Shown here piece by piece: positions 46,147-59,051 of a stretch of DNA of 64,000 nucleotides. The DNA lies in assembly GCA_907163375.1 (NCBI GenBank), contig CAJQUW010001043.1:790501-854500 (forward strand), given 5' to 3'. The stretch's first letter is position 1. Each line of letters begins with the position of its first letter. A program made the position numbers and the translations under genes. The notes beneath the pieces were generated by a model, which saw only the letters and a list, made by a program, of their open reading frames with translations, was not told the origin of the DNA and did not search any database. The stretch comes from Prostheceraeus crozeri (taxonomy: Eukaryota > Platyhelminthes > Polycladida > Euryleptidae).

Positions 46147-46854
46147 TGTTATCTTCAAAGAAGTTGAAATTTTGGAGCACTGCAAACCGATGCCTTTCAG
46201 TTGCGCCTATCAGTTAATCACAATTATTCGGATTCAACAATCAACAGTTTTGCAGATAGCGCATTGAATCACATGATATATGATGCCCTATACATTGATA
46301 TTTCATTCGAAAACAACTTAGTATGTCTGTCTGATGAGTGTACAAAGTAAAATTTACAGTATGTATCGCATTTCGGATTTAGCACCCGATGTATTGTATA
46401 AGACATTCTAACCAGTGCTTACATATATCATGCATCATAAACTAAGTTCATATTTGTCAATATTTTTCGTTATTAATGAACATAGTTAATCGTTCTCAAA
46501 AATTTGCCTGTTAACCAAAAAAGTTAAACCCGTGATCTTTTAGTGTAGGGATCTATGAGTGTACTTAAGTGTGCAACATCATGCTTTCGAGCTACTTTGT
46601 CGATTAATACTATCTTGTCAATTAAAAGACTTAGAAACACTGGAGGCTCATGGAATCTGCTGCACTTTTCATTACCAAAATGAGTTAACTAGCTACCCCA
46701 TGTACGAGTACCTACCCCATCTTCAATTCGCTATTTCTGAAAATGTCTGAGTAAAGAAGAAAACCATTCATCGGAAATACTTCTAATTCGAAGTTAAACA
46801 TCGAAAATAATAATTACTGTTGTATTACTATAATTCTGAGGAAGGTCACCCTTT

Positions 46855-46915
46855 CCCCTACTCAGTCAGGGCTAACTCCGTCCCCACCAGTTGTTCTGAC
46901 ATGGCTGAGTATTTT
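46855..46915 (-). pseudogene. Possible decayed PGK last-exon fragment
   Basis: On the minus strand CTCAGCCATGTCAG, then an extra AAC, then ACTGGTGGGG and ACGGAG match the [10 protein letters not shown] part of the PGK exon at 41640-41779 over about 40 bp. The frame then ends. It may be a fragment of a duplicated exon or a processed copy; the match is short. Confidence 0.3.
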
Positions 46916-46919
46916 ATGG

Positions 46920-49553
46920 ATTTCTGAATCTTAAAACACATCTAATGTGATCATAGCCCATCATGAAACCACAGAAAATGATTTATAGATGGTCTGTTAA
47001 TATCATTAAGACAATTACAATCCCTTCTTAAAAATGAAAATGAAATAAGAGATGCAAAATTTTTGAATTACTTTCAATTAAATTTGAAACAGAAATTGTA
47101 AATTGTTAGTATGGTTAATTATTTCGACTAAGTTTTGCTTTCAGCTCACTATCGGTCCTTGTCTTATTGCTGTCTTTATTTGGCGCAGATCAAATTTTGA
47201 TATCTTAGGAATCTATCGGTAATCTTTGAGAATATTTTTGCATAAGTATGTATACGATCGCTCGTTCCGTCATTTTTCAACAAGCATAAATTTTGTAGTG
47301 ACTTTTGGCATCACATCAGCACTCAGTTATTCATCTAATTTTCAAGAGTTTCGCTGAAATGTGAAGTTCATGGATTCTAGTGTTATTAGGCACTTCATAG
47401 AGACCAAAATAGCCTGGTCAAAGCGAAACATACCAACAGATAATGCAGGCGCCATCTTGAATCTGAAGAGATCAATTGACTTTCTAAATTATTGAATCCA
47501 CCTCCACTCCACACAGGTGGTGAGACTGCATACCTGAGTGCCATCTGAAGAGCCATGCAATGCGACATCAAATGAAATGACAGGATGAAGTCTCAAGCGT
47601 TCCCTAAAACTTGTGCAAATTCCTGGGAGAGAATCTTGACTTCAATTCATGAGCTCTTAAACGATCAGATTATTTACCCTCGTATACCAATCGACACTAC
47701 ATGAAAGTTAGATCAAGCGACAAGAACGCATTTAGAGTCGAATAGTCGCAATAAAGAGGTCCGAGTATGTAATGTACTAAGTGACAAAAACTCAAAAAAT
47801 GAAATGAAAATTGGAAAAATGATTTTGTAAACAAGATATCATAACATCTGAAACGATCTAAATTTCTTGAGAGATGTCTATAATAATAAAACGATCTTCA
47901 TCAACAACAGCACAAAGTGTCCGAAAATACAAAGTCAACAACACAAAATTGTCAGAGGCTCAAAGCGCCGCCAAAGTTCACCGACCCTTTATCAAAAATA
48001 TATAAAACATTAAAAAAAATAAACAAAATTAAAAAGCCTTATAAATCCATCATTAATTTAATTTAGCAAGGCAAACTTGTTCAAATATACTCGAATACGG
48101 AGAAAAGAAGAAAGTGGATGTTTCTCTGACTCTGTCACAGTACAACACCAAAACCCGCTTATTCAAAAAGAGAAGGTTATCATGATAAGTAAAAATTAAT
48201 GAATTAGACTATGCTGCTCTCAGTATGTTTTATCAGTGAAACTGTGTTTGGAAAGTTAAATTTATGGGTGAATAAACCCGGCAGATGTAATTACATGCAT
48301 TGCTTGATTTGCAGGTTGTATTCACCAATTCTGTATAATTATCATTTACATAAACATTCATTTTTTATCGGCTTAAAAGTATTGAGCATTTTGAATGGAT
48401 AGCTTCATAAATATCAGCTCTGTTGCACTGAAACATTAACTGCCTGTGTACTCATTCTGAATCTCACATCTACAATCTCACTATGACTCTGAGTCCACAA
48501 GAGAGATTTCACAGAACAAAGTAGTCGATAGCCTCATCACAAGAATTGGATGCGCTATTTGTTTTAGTGATTATAGCTAACTTCGCGGCCAGATTACAAC
48601 AGGTCTATCAGAATGATGCACATCGTCGCTTCAATAATTCTTCCTCTATTTCAACCGTGGGAGAATATGAGGAAAAATAGGAACAGGACGCCACACAGGT
48701 AGTCATAATGACAATTTCCTACGTCTGAACGAATTTATGAGCGAATTCGACCGATTTCAAGGATTACGCACACAATACTCTCATCCCTAGATGCGATGAT
48801 CCAGATAAACAACAATATCAACACGTTCTTATCTTCACAAATCATTTTTTGGACAATATCAACACGAGCATGGACGTGGAAGCTGATTTACATTTATCAA
48901 TTTACAAAATACTAGTCTGCGGTTACATTTTAAAATGGTGATTTTTCAAATGCTTTTGCGGTATTTAAAATGTCGTTTAATGTGAAACTGATGTTTGCAT
49001 CACATCCAATGTAACTATCCCGAAACTGATGGAAATATAATATCCAGCACAATCCCAAGAATATACGGAATGCATCTATCAACCTTTCGATGCTTAGATC
49101 ACACACATTATCATCAGGTTACCATGAAACAAGTTCTTTTCAAACACTCGTGGACATTCTAATACTCGCACCTACAGTTATATTAATACTCGTACCTATA
49201 GTATATTTATATAATTAAAATACGATGTAGACGCATTCATACAATGAAGTTGCAGATCCCTCACCAGCTTAACTTTATCTTGATCACGTAGCCTACGTGA
49301 CATCGTAGAACAATAGAAGCGCGGTTTGCCTAGGATATAAGTGACACCTAAATCTAGCAAATATCACGTGTCTATTTCTATGGCATTTTGTGCCCCGTCT
49401 CTCTCTTACGGAACACTATCCTTGTTTTAAGGATGAATAATTTGTGAATGACGTAGATATTATATTCTAACCCAGTGAAAAGAAATTCCTGTCGATGTCG
49501 ACATCAATCAGCGGACACCAATGTCAGCTCTCCAGTTTTCCTGAAGTTCAGCC
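46920..49553. other. Non-coding AT-rich stretch
   Basis: No gene, RNA or matched transposon ends could be supported. The frame at 48211-48402 has no motif. Confidence 0.45.
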
Positions 49554-50648
49554 ACAGAATTAGATTGTTTAACCGTATCACTTTGCTAGAAGTGCAAACT
49601 GATTCAAAACGATGGCACATGCAGGAACTTACTGAGTGAAAAAAAGAAATTTTCAATGCCTTACAGAGATAGGAAAGATAGTCATGCGTCGCTTGCGGAT
49701 TGTTGTGAATTCCTTCAAAATTCTCCGATTTCCACTTTTGCTTCCGATTCGATGAATTCAGATCATTGTGCACACGTTTTCTCGATAATGTTGGTCTTAC
49801 CGATCATTATAAAAAAAGTTAGCAGGCGCACGAAAAAACATGCCCAAACTTCTCTGTAGAACTTGATATCGTCTTTGTCTCTGCAGTGTTATCCGGTTGA
49901 TAACAGTCACTGAAACTTCGCACAATTGGCGTGCTGCTTAATTAATGTTGAACTGGCTGCTTATTGTTCGACTTCTGTGGTATTATGTCAGCTGATTGTG
50001 CCATTTCGCAAGGATTGGATGTTCCAATTCTTCCTTTCTAGTCACACCAGAGAAGAGACGACCGGTCTAATTCTGTAGTTAATACTGCTTACTTCTGTAC
50101 ACAAAACTAGGTGAAATGAGACTGTCATTGTCGCTTCAAGGAATGCCACAGAATCAGACAGGTCGTCTGAATTCATCAGAACATAGAAACATGTAAAGTT
50201 AATGAAATGGCACAATCTGCTGACATAATAGCGTAGAAATCGAACAATGAGCAGTCAGTTCAACTTTAAACACGCTAAATATTGTGCAAAGTTTCAGTGA
50301 CTGTTATCAACCGGATCACACTGCAAATTCTGTCAAGTTCTACAGAAGTTTGTGAACGTTTTTTTTCGTGCGCCTGCTAACATTTTCAAAAATGATCGGA
50401 AGGGCCCAACATCATCGAGAAAACTCTTGCGCAATGATCTGAATTCCTCGAATCTGAAGGAGTCGTGGCGATCGGAGCATTTTGAAGGAATTCACAGCAA
50501 TCCGCAAGCGACTCACGACTATCTTTCCTATCTCTGTGACGCATTGAAAATTTCTTTTTGTCCACTTAGTACGTTTCTGCATGTGCCATCGTTTTGAATC
50601 AGTTTGCACTTCTAGCAAAGTGATGCGGTTAAACAATCTAATTCTGTG
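49554..50648. repeat. Fold-back repeat with ~450-520 bp arms
   Basis: 49554-50075 and about 50145-50648 are diverged inverted copies around a ~70-bp centre. The outer ends are CACAGAATTAGATTGTTTAA on both sides. Each arm carries the same degenerate coding piece: NSSNRKQKWKSENFEGIHNN on the minus strand at 49773-49504 and NSSNLKESWRSEHFEGIHSN on the plus strand at 50352-50597. The shared piece shows the arms once held part of an open frame, so this is an inverted duplication of an element and not just a MITE. I do not recognise the protein. Confidence 0.75.
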
Positions 50649-50649
50649 A

Positions 50650-53600
50650 GGAATGGCAGCAACAACGGATGGCGTGCGCAAATCTGCTTGAGATAGAAGA
50701 TCTTCTGATTGGCGCGATCGAATGATGTGCACATCATCGTGTGACGCGCTCGCCGGTGCTGCTGAAGATCCCTCGTACATGTCCTTCACTAGCCATTGTG
50801 GAAGGTGTTTATCAGCTCGCTAGGCATCTTGCGGAAATCAAATGGAACAAAAGTTCTATGATAGCTATAGCACTGTATAATCACAAATAATGAGCAGTTT
50901 TAAGAGAGAAACTTAGTTGTTCGACGCTTGCAACTGATAAATTTCATCGTTTTCATGCTACTAATTTTCTCATACTGATTAACTTTCTCATACTCATTTA
51001 ACAGTACTTCTATGTTTGTCTGTTGAGATAATATGATCCACAGTTTATCGAGATTATCATTCCTGATGCGCTTTTCATCAGTCTGTCGAAGATGAAGTCG
51101 ATCGGAAGTCTGTTCCAAAAGACAGATCAATCTAAATGAAAGGATTGCGATTTCCCGCTGAAATTAATGTGAGGTGCAATTGCTGGCCATCTATTCGCAA
51201 GAATGCTTTGGCGCACGACTTTCTACTCCTTTAGTGATCGAGCGCTCCACTTAACACCCGGGGTTAACTATCGGAGACGAAAATCCGAAAATCCGAAGCT
51301 TACAGAAAAAACCGGTACACTGCTTACTCTGACAATGATAAGGAAGCAATTTGTACTATACGTTAACTCTTTGGATTCCGGCCTACGCATTTTTCCTTTT
51401 ACTCTGTTCAGCATCTGTACGGGTGCACCTCTGTAGTTATTGCTATTAAATTTGAAATCATTTTACTAATATTAGAGAGCAACAATATATATCGTATACC
51501 AAGCTGTTTCATATGCGCTTGCTTATTTCGTATGACGCGTTTGATAGTCAATGAAGGCATCGACTTAAGGTCCACACTAAAAACTCGCCCAGATTAACCG
51601 AGGTTGATAAATTCGTCTTAATACTAATGGTCTCCCGTAATTTACTTGCTGTTTCACTACAGTAATTTATTTCCGTCAAATTATATTTTCACAAACCAGC
51701 ATATCCAGTATACACTGCTGAAAACGGCAACTTCGTTGAGTTAAAATATCACAATAGAACAAGACTAACGACCTTCACTTCGATGATATCTAAGAAGTAG
51801 TATCCGATACGTCTCCGTAATAGACGGACAGATTTCTTGTCGGCAATGCGTTTTGATTGTCATGATACAGAGTGCATTTGTATTTAAAAAGACATTATGC
51901 TGCTTACTGAGGTGGAGTGGAGCGCAACTACGTTTTCGTCTGCCGAATCTAATTAATCAACGACTCTAGTTAACTCCCGAATTGAAACGGAAAATTACTC
52001 TTTAGACTCGATGTCCCGCCGAAGTCGCTACACCTTTGAATGAAAATGCATTGTGTTCACCCTACAAGTTGCCAAGACATTATTTCGGCGCAAAGCCAAA
52101 CCTGACAAGCATTTCGGATTTACCTAAGAAATTACTTTCATAGAAAACAGGTCGACACTTTTAAGCAATTATTGTTGACCAAGCTTCTTTATTGATTAGG
52201 TTATTACTAGCAGCAATTTCATCAAATTTACATGTAGTGAACTTTGATACTATTCCTCAATAATCTTAGATTACAATTGATTTAAAAATGGACTTTGCAT
52301 CAATCTGTTTGGTGGCGCTTGCATGTCGTGCTTTTTAACCTACCGCTAGTAACTAACATAAATCTTAACGCCGAGTGCTCAGCGGCGTCAAATAACTTGG
52401 CTAGCCCTACAGTCTGCGGTTGGTAGTGGTCCCCGGATGGAGGAAATGCCATCAAGACACTTCTGCTATTCACATTTTTACAACGGCATGCTGACAGGCT
52501 TTTAGGTGGCAACCCCACCAGACAGCAAGTCTGCGCATGGCCAACACCCTTGACTGATGAATTCCTTCCTTAATACGAACACGACAAAAAATCGCAACCC
52601 CAGTCAGCTCAACGCAAGCTAAATGAGTATTAAGTAACGCTTTCAACTTTTCCATGTTGAATAGGCATTAAATAAATACAACGAACATATATTTTCAAGC
52701 TAAAAAATACACAAGCAGGCTGTTGTTATTGAGATAAGAGCAAACATCTTCCGAAAGTTTCGCTCATGATCTATTGAGTATTCTCATGGATACTGATAAA
52801 AAATAGTGACTGAATTACAAACACGAATTGATAGCAAAATTTGAAAATCATAGATAGGAAACTAGGCTGAAAAGAAACAAATAAAGTTCACATTTGCATA
52901 GTTAACTTATAAAAAAGACAAGAAATCCAGTAAATTGTGCTGAATAGACTTAGGAAAAGAAAATACAAACTAATTATCAAGAAACCGAAGTTTCACAGAA
53001 TCGCTCTGTCCATTCAGATTAGGATGATGTTTTTTAATAAATAGCATATTTTATAGATTCTTAGATCATCTATCTTACATTTCATCAAGTTCTTGAAATT
53101 CTCCAAAAAAATTGTGTGGTCGCAGTTGGATTGTGGGCGATACTCACTTATTACAGAGTGCCTGTGTCAACTCTTAGGAACAGATGTCACGACGGGAATC
53201 CCACATACCTCGCATCGCAAGAACATTTACATTGGTGGACTGCGTTGCTATTACTCACAAGGATGGGCTTATCTAATGGACTTGAAATCATCGATGAGAT
53301 CTTGCAGCTGGTGAATATCAGTTTGATGAGAAGACCACTTTGTACGTTGATGTTGTGAAGCTGTCGTCGCACAAAAGTAGTGGAGCGCTCATCTTTGCAA
53401 TGTAAAATTAGCATTGAATCTGGCTTTTCTTTTTCAGTCATCGTTGAGTCTATGCGGTACAAAATTGGATGTCTTGATTTTAAAATAAGTTAGCTATGCA
53501 AAAGGCAGGATTTATTTGTTTCCCTTTAGAGTAGCCTCAAATCTATGATTCTCAAATGTTGTAATTGATTCATGTATGTAATTCGATCGCTATTTTTTAT

Positions 53601-56600
53601 CTGTAGCGTTGAGAATGCTTGATAGATAATGAGCGAAAAGTTGGGGAAATTTTTGTTCTCCTTTCTTGCAAATGTTACTTCTCAAAATTGTTTTATCTAT
53701 TATTATTGAGTATGCATTAAACCACCTGAAGGAGACAGGTACAAAATCATATTTGATGTTGAGAGAAAATGTCAGAAGATTGCGTAAGAAACGAGAAGAT
53801 TGCGGATTGGCTTGTACACAAGAGTACAGATCATACTCCTCCTTTCGTTTAAAAAAAGGGCGAGCGACGATATCTGAAGTTTAACTTCATATTTTATAAA
53901 TATCAAAATTTTAGGAAATGTAAAAATTCTAAAACAAAATTATGCTTTAAATTATTCTGTGCTCCTCTGTCGCCATTTCAAAATGAAAAACAGAACAATA
54001 CGAAAAAATGATCTTCATTTAGAATTGCTTTTTCTTACTCCGTTTTTATCAATCCTGTACTATTTATCAATTTTCTGTCATCTACACCAATTTTTGACAA
54101 TTTTCAGATGCACAAAAAGAACAATCAAATCTATATATTGCGGATATACATTTGAAAACATTCACTTTATATTTTTCTAACATTCAATGGTGTAAATTAC
54201 AGACATGATTCCTAGTAAAAAACTTCAAAAATCATAGTACAAAACTCATTTCATATTTTCAGCAGCTTTTCTTAGACATATATCTCATTTACCCTTATCA
54301 AATACTTTTACAATGTGCAGAATTTTCACAAACAATTTATAAATGATAAAACTTGTATGAGAATAGTTAAAGGTCTGCTGACGCAAAACTTGTCAATTTA
54401 TCGCCATGTTATCGAGTTGCAATTATCGAATTCAGAATGGCAGAAAATGCATCTTTAGAAATGACTGCAATATGAAAGGCTCTTTATTCATCACGATATG
54501 TTTCAGCGTCAAGAGATGGAAAGTGAAATTGAGCTTTAATCAGAAACAATAAAAATGGAGAATATCTTAATATTTTCGCGATCCATATAATGGCAGTCCT
54601 ACGCTTTGAAGTGCTGGATATGTTTGCCGGAAATAAATTTCGGCAGCGTCTTGTTCATAGAACACAATAAACATCAGCATTGATGGAATTCGGTGAAGCA
54701 AATTCATGTGACATTCTTTCGACATCATTCTTGACACAATGCCTTATGGAAAATGAAAATCATCGATCTTGCATCTCCTGCCGCAATGATCTAGTTATTC
54801 CACCTTGATCGCATGCCATTCGAAAATTGTTATAAATTCATGCCACGAGCAGAGAAGAATAAAACCTGGCTGAACAGTTTTGCGAGATAGTTTATCAAAT
54901 TATTATCAATCAAAATGATATCGTGGTGAATTAAATTTACAAATGTCGTTTAAAATTCACTATAGCGCGACTACGTACAGCAAAGTTGCACAGAAATTGT
55001 CATAACATGATTAGTTAGTCTGACGCTGAGCGAACTATTTCAGCGTCGCATGACAAAACTTTTATGCTTCGTAAAAAGCATGAAAGAAACAGCTTCCATG
55101 CGTTGTGAAAGATCTAATACTAATACATTCATTAAAAAGTAATATCAGACGCTGATCTATACGCAGACTTGGTCGTTCAGACGATCTCTGTTGAAATATT
55201 TGGTTGCATAGGTGACTCATTCTGAATGTTTTTGAGGTCGCTTGGTTTACGCGTAGGATATGAAGACAAGAGCTCCATCTTACATCTTCGTCAACGTTTC
55301 GCCATCGCTATACAAATTTACTATAATAGTGAATGCGCTCTGGAAACTCTTCCAACAGCATCAGCGTCTTTCCTCTTTACATGTATGTCATTTTTCTTAC
55401 TTTTGAAGCAAAATTTTCTTGAAGTGGTCTAATCTCTCTCTTTCAATAAATTGTATAGATCATAATAATGCTAATAATGATGAAAAGGAACACTAAAAAA
55501 ACGTTATCGCGCACAGTTCACAAGCTTTATATTTATGTTTCTATCGAATGTCGATGCCTCAAAGAGACAAACTTGATAAGCTTCATTTGGCCAACAATAT
55601 TCGAGTGCGCAGACGTAACTTCATTAAGGAGTTCTGATTAGGGATTTTTGATATTATTTTGCAACCTCAATTATTCAACCTTGAACTTTGATGACGCAGT
55701 AACTCAATTTGTTGAAGTTGCATGGCTGTAGATTATTATCTTCTATAACCTGGTTCGAGGCGTTTCAATGATATAGCACTATCATTACACAAAGTGGAAA
55801 AGCAGAAATTTGCTGTAATCTAACATCCATAACTATGGGTTGTCCATCCCATATAATGAAAATTTTGTCTGAAACCTATTATTATTTACCTATCACTACA
55901 AATTATATGACACACGTATCTGAGGGTGTTTTTATTCCGCATCCAAGACGTCATGGGATTAGAGAGAATTTTTTGAATGGTGTAAGTATGAAGTGTAATT
56001 GATGTCCATAAATCAAGAGCATGGAATTCTTTCCAATAATCCAATCGTGCGCAATGTTCTCCTTATCCCAGCAATCTGAAATGATCCATGATCCCATGAT
56101 TCTTCAAAAACGCTATTTTGAAGATTTTTCTAAGTAATTGTCAGTTCAGAAGTTGGTGGCAATCACATTGCAGAGATGAATCGTGCTCCCCACTCATGCT
56201 ATACAAACACATGTATGTATCTGACCAGGAGAGATGGCTCACACTACCACTAAGACATCAAATGAAAGTAGCTATCGACTCAATATGAAATTTTGAAATT
56301 TCATATGTAGATAGGAGATTCACTCTACTTCTTGTAACTGACGTTTTGTGGCAAGATCATCAAGTTTTGCAGGTATTGGAAACTCGGGAAATAGCCTAAA
56401 AGTATCCTTGCACCCACTTTATAAAGTGATGTGATATATGTATTTGCGTAGGGCCAGTGCAGCCGGATTTGATTTTGAAATTTCGTGTCAAGATATTAAT
56501 TAAGAAAATCTAGAACAAACGTCGATCCGATTCTTGGTGTTTTTGTCATCAAGGTCATTTTTTACGACTTTAGTACAATAATCAACTCGGTGATCGAGTC

Positions 56601-56865
56601 TATACATTTATGAGTATTTCATAATCAAAGTGGCTTTTTTGACGATACACCACATAATTAGATTGAACTGCACGCGCTTCGGTTTTCTAGAAAGGAAGGG
56701 TTATATGTAGCCGGAATATCGAAATGGCACAGAATTAGACAACTTGCTCCTTCTCGAATGGATAATTCGTGTATCGCTTGCTATTGGAAATGGCAAACAA
56801 TAAGCTATCAGCGAGGACACCAGAGCCAGTGAGAGATGCGTGAGTAGTGAAAACTGTGCCCTACT
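50650..56865. other. Mostly non-coding stretch
   Basis: No convincing gene. A GC-richer block at 52300-52620 stands out and looks like a dispersed repeat or SINE body, but no tRNA-type A or B box was found. Frames at 53093-53358 overlap on both strands without motifs; 53666-53884 is a basic, leucine-rich 72-codon frame that I cannot place. Confidence 0.45.
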
Positions 56866-56867
56866 TG

Positions 56868-57065
56868 CGAGGGATAGGTACATGGATAGGTACATGTAAA
56901 GTTTAGTGTTATCAATAGGAACATGGATAGGTACATGGATAGGTACATGGATAGGTACATGTATACTTTAGTTATCGATAGGCACATGGATAGGTACATG
57001 TATAATTCAGTGTTATCAATAGGAACTTGTATGAGATCTGTTTTACTGGATAGGTACATGTGTTT
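56868..57065. repeat. 12-bp minisatellite (GATAGGTACATG)n
   Basis: About nine copies of GATAGGTACATG occur in clusters, separated by a longer unit containing AGTGTTATCAATAGGAAC, so a 12-mer repeat is embedded in a higher-order repeat of about 75-120 bp. It lies just outside the compact gene block that begins at 57328 and may mark its edge. Confidence 0.85.
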
Positions 57066-57327
57066 GGTACACTGTGTTTCGGAACGTCTATGATCGAACT
57101 TGTGTGGTTTGGTTCTGAGCACTTGGGTACGTACCGATAGACGTCCGTTGTTTGATTTTGAATGGGTTTGCTCAATTGCGACTATTGTGACAATTATTTT
57201 TAATGTAGCACTATTTAGATGTGAAACTTTACTGTGCAGTTATGATTTAGTTGCTCCCCAATAAGAAAACCAATTCCAGAACTATGTTTAAAATGAAAAG
57301 ACAAGAGATTTACAATGTAAGTTTAAT

Positions 57328-57618
57328 TTAAGCGTGAAAAATAAATGAGGGGTGCAAATCACGTCCCTCAGGCGACTCCATGATCTTCAAGAAGTCATCA
57401 CACCACTCATGGAATGTCGGATTTTTACTAAAGTCATGGTCACATTCGTGTACCGGACACTTCACCGGTAGTCCATTCCGCCTTTGAAGTGCAGAGACAG
57501 TCAAGGTCTTCCATAGGGCCACTTTGCAGCCGCAAGACAGATGCATGGTCATGTCCAACTGACCTCCCATAATGACTTGGCTGTCATTTTGAAAATAAAA
57601 TAGTGGTTTTGAGGACAT
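57328..57618 (-). CDS. Small Cys-rich protein, virus-like gene block
   Basis: A 96-codon frame with its own TATA box. The middle reads HLSCGCKVALWKTLTVSALQ, then LPVKCPVHECDHDF, giving two CxC/CxxxxC clusters and histidines that could bind one zinc ion. The rest is polar with an aromatic C-terminus. I do not recognise the family. It is transcribed away from the gene at 57843 and shares a 224-bp divergent promoter with it. Compactness and its neighbours suggest that it belongs to the virus-like element to the right. No break is visible. Confidence 0.6.
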   Translation of the reverse strand: MSSKPLFYFQNDSQVIMGGQLDMTMHLSCGCKVALWKTLTVSALQRRNGLPVKCPVHECDHDFSKNPTFHEWCDDFLKIMESPEGRDLHPSFIFHA

Positions 57619-57842
57619 GCTTCTTGTTATGGAACGTTGAGGATAAGTACTTAACAGTTTGGAACAATGTCATCCTTTATATAGTTATATATATTCTTTA
57701 GGGAAGTTCGGTACCTCTCTGATTGGCTGTTAGGATTTCCTTTGTTTAAAAAGTATATAAGTCCGAGGTTTGTACCAATTCTTATCAAAGGTTCTAATCC
57801 TCACGTTTACAAGTTACAATTATTTTAAATCTACAAGTCATA
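57619..57842. promoter_or_regulatory. Divergent promoter of two small genes
   Basis: The minus-strand gene has CTATATAAAG (reverse of 57674-57683) and the plus-strand gene has GTATATAAG (57753-57761), with an inverted CCAAT word (ATTGG, 57722) between. Downstream of each TATA box the word ATCCTCA appears (57639-57645 on the minus strand, 57797-57803 on the plus strand), possibly a shared start-site element. Confidence 0.65.
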
Positions 57843-58307
57843 ATGGATCGCAAACAGAAAGCCGCAGTTGAGAACGGTACTGCTGATCGTACCACTTCGC
57901 CAGTGGAACGTACCAGTACACCTCCCCAATCTCCGATGGAGCGATCGACAACACCAAACGAGGAGCCGGTGGTGTTCACCCAAGCCCCTGCATCGCCCGA
58001 CTACTCGAGTGATGAGGATAGTGACGTATCAATTGAGACGATGCGTCACATGAATAAGAAGTCCATGCGAACGCCACTTTATGGACGGGTCACGGTCAAA
58101 GTCAAGAACGCCCCGAAAAAGTATCACACCAAACGGGTGTTCATGAGGATGGAGCCGAACGAGCGGAACCTCACAACCGCTCTCGAATTTTCGGTCATCG
58201 ACCTTGACACACCACGTCGCTGTCCCTGTGCGCCCAAGAAGACCAGGATCCATGTGCAAGTGGACTTGAAAAAACTTGTACCCTTTCCTTACCTTGATGA
58301 CATTTAG
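57843..58307 (+). CDS. 154-residue protein of unknown family, virus-like gene block
   Basis: An intact frame with its own TATA box and short leader. The first ~70 residues are disordered, rich in S, T, P and E (TSPVERTSTPPQSPMERSTT), ending in an acidic stretch (DEDSDVS). From about residue 80 a compact basic segment follows (GRVTVKVKNAPKKYHTKRVF) with predicted strands and a late CPCAPKKTRIHVQVDLKKLV strand. This could be a small nucleic acid- or protein-binding domain; I know no homologue. AATAAA at 58490 may end the transcript. No break is visible. Confidence 0.6.
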   Translation: MDRKQKAAVENGTADRTTSPVERTSTPPQSPMERSTTPNEEPVVFTQAPASPDYSSDEDSDVSIETMRHMNKKSMRTPLYGRVTVKVKNAPKKYHTKRVFMRMEPNERNLTTALEFSVIDLDTPRRCPCAPKKTRIHVQVDLKKLVPFPYLDDI

Positions 58308-58561
58308 TGTGTTTTTTCTTAATCTCTTTATTTAATATTTATTTGTATATATGAACAGACTTGTTTTATCATTTCACAAATCGGTCTTCAATTAAGGTCT
58401 GAATGGGAAAGGGGAATAACTATCTACAATTAATGATGTTCAATAACTGAATTGAAACAAAAAAATCAAGTATGAAGACTTCAACTTGAAATAAATAGGA
58501 ACATATAACTTTTAAAGAAACAGTTATGTTGTTAATTTTAAAATGCTTGTAGCAGTCCAGG

Positions 58562-58875
58562 ATGATATCATACATGTGTCATACACGACACCATAAGAAT
58601 GAGAATGAAAAGACCTTTAGAATGATATAAGGTATGTACCTATTCGATGGGAAAATCCTAGTTGTATGCAACTGTATGCAAGCAGACAAATGTTAGATTT
58701 TTAAATTCACTAAGTTTTTAGCCCATTCTTTAAAGACATGTAGCTCTCTAGTTATATGTCATACATGTGTCATACAATACACCATTAGAATCAGCATGAA
58801 AAGAGCATTCGAATGATATATTGTATGTACCCATTTGATGAAAAAATCCTAGTTGTATGCATCTGTATGCAACTT
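58562..58875. repeat. Two ~120-bp direct repeats
   Basis: 58565-58685 and 58755-58872 share CATACATGTGTCATACA, GAATGATAT, GTATGTACC, AAAATCCTAGTTGTATGCA and CTGTATGCAA in the same order, about 190 bp apart. They lie in the non-coding block between the two gene pairs and hold no frame. Confidence 0.8.
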
Positions 58876-58972
58876 GAAAAATTCCAAGTTTTTTTACAAA
58901 AATGACTAAGTTTACAAATTTTCAAAGTTAAAGTTTTACAACTAAAAATGACCATAATATACAAACCTCTAC

Positions 58973-59010
58973 ACTTGACCTTGACCTTAGACCTGACCTT
59001 GACCTTTGAC
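58973..59010. repeat. (TGACCT)n tract
   Basis: Imperfect tandem TGACCT hexamers, including TGACCTTTGACCT and TGACCTTGACC. These equal nuclear-receptor half-sites, but simple TGACCT tracts are common in animal genomes, so a regulatory role is only possible. Confidence 0.7.
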
Positions 59011-59051
59011 CTTCATACACTTCATACACGGCGGGGGGGGGGCCTCAAAAT

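Noticed and set aside
46325-46350. CTGATGAG word as a second hammerhead ribozyme
   Set aside because: No stem II and no GAAA box follow. Similar words at 7085, 19203, 25450 and 52555 fail for the same reason.
57000-57175. Frames with repeated MYLSMYLS words on the minus strand
   Set aside because: They are translations of the GATAGGTACATG minisatellite.
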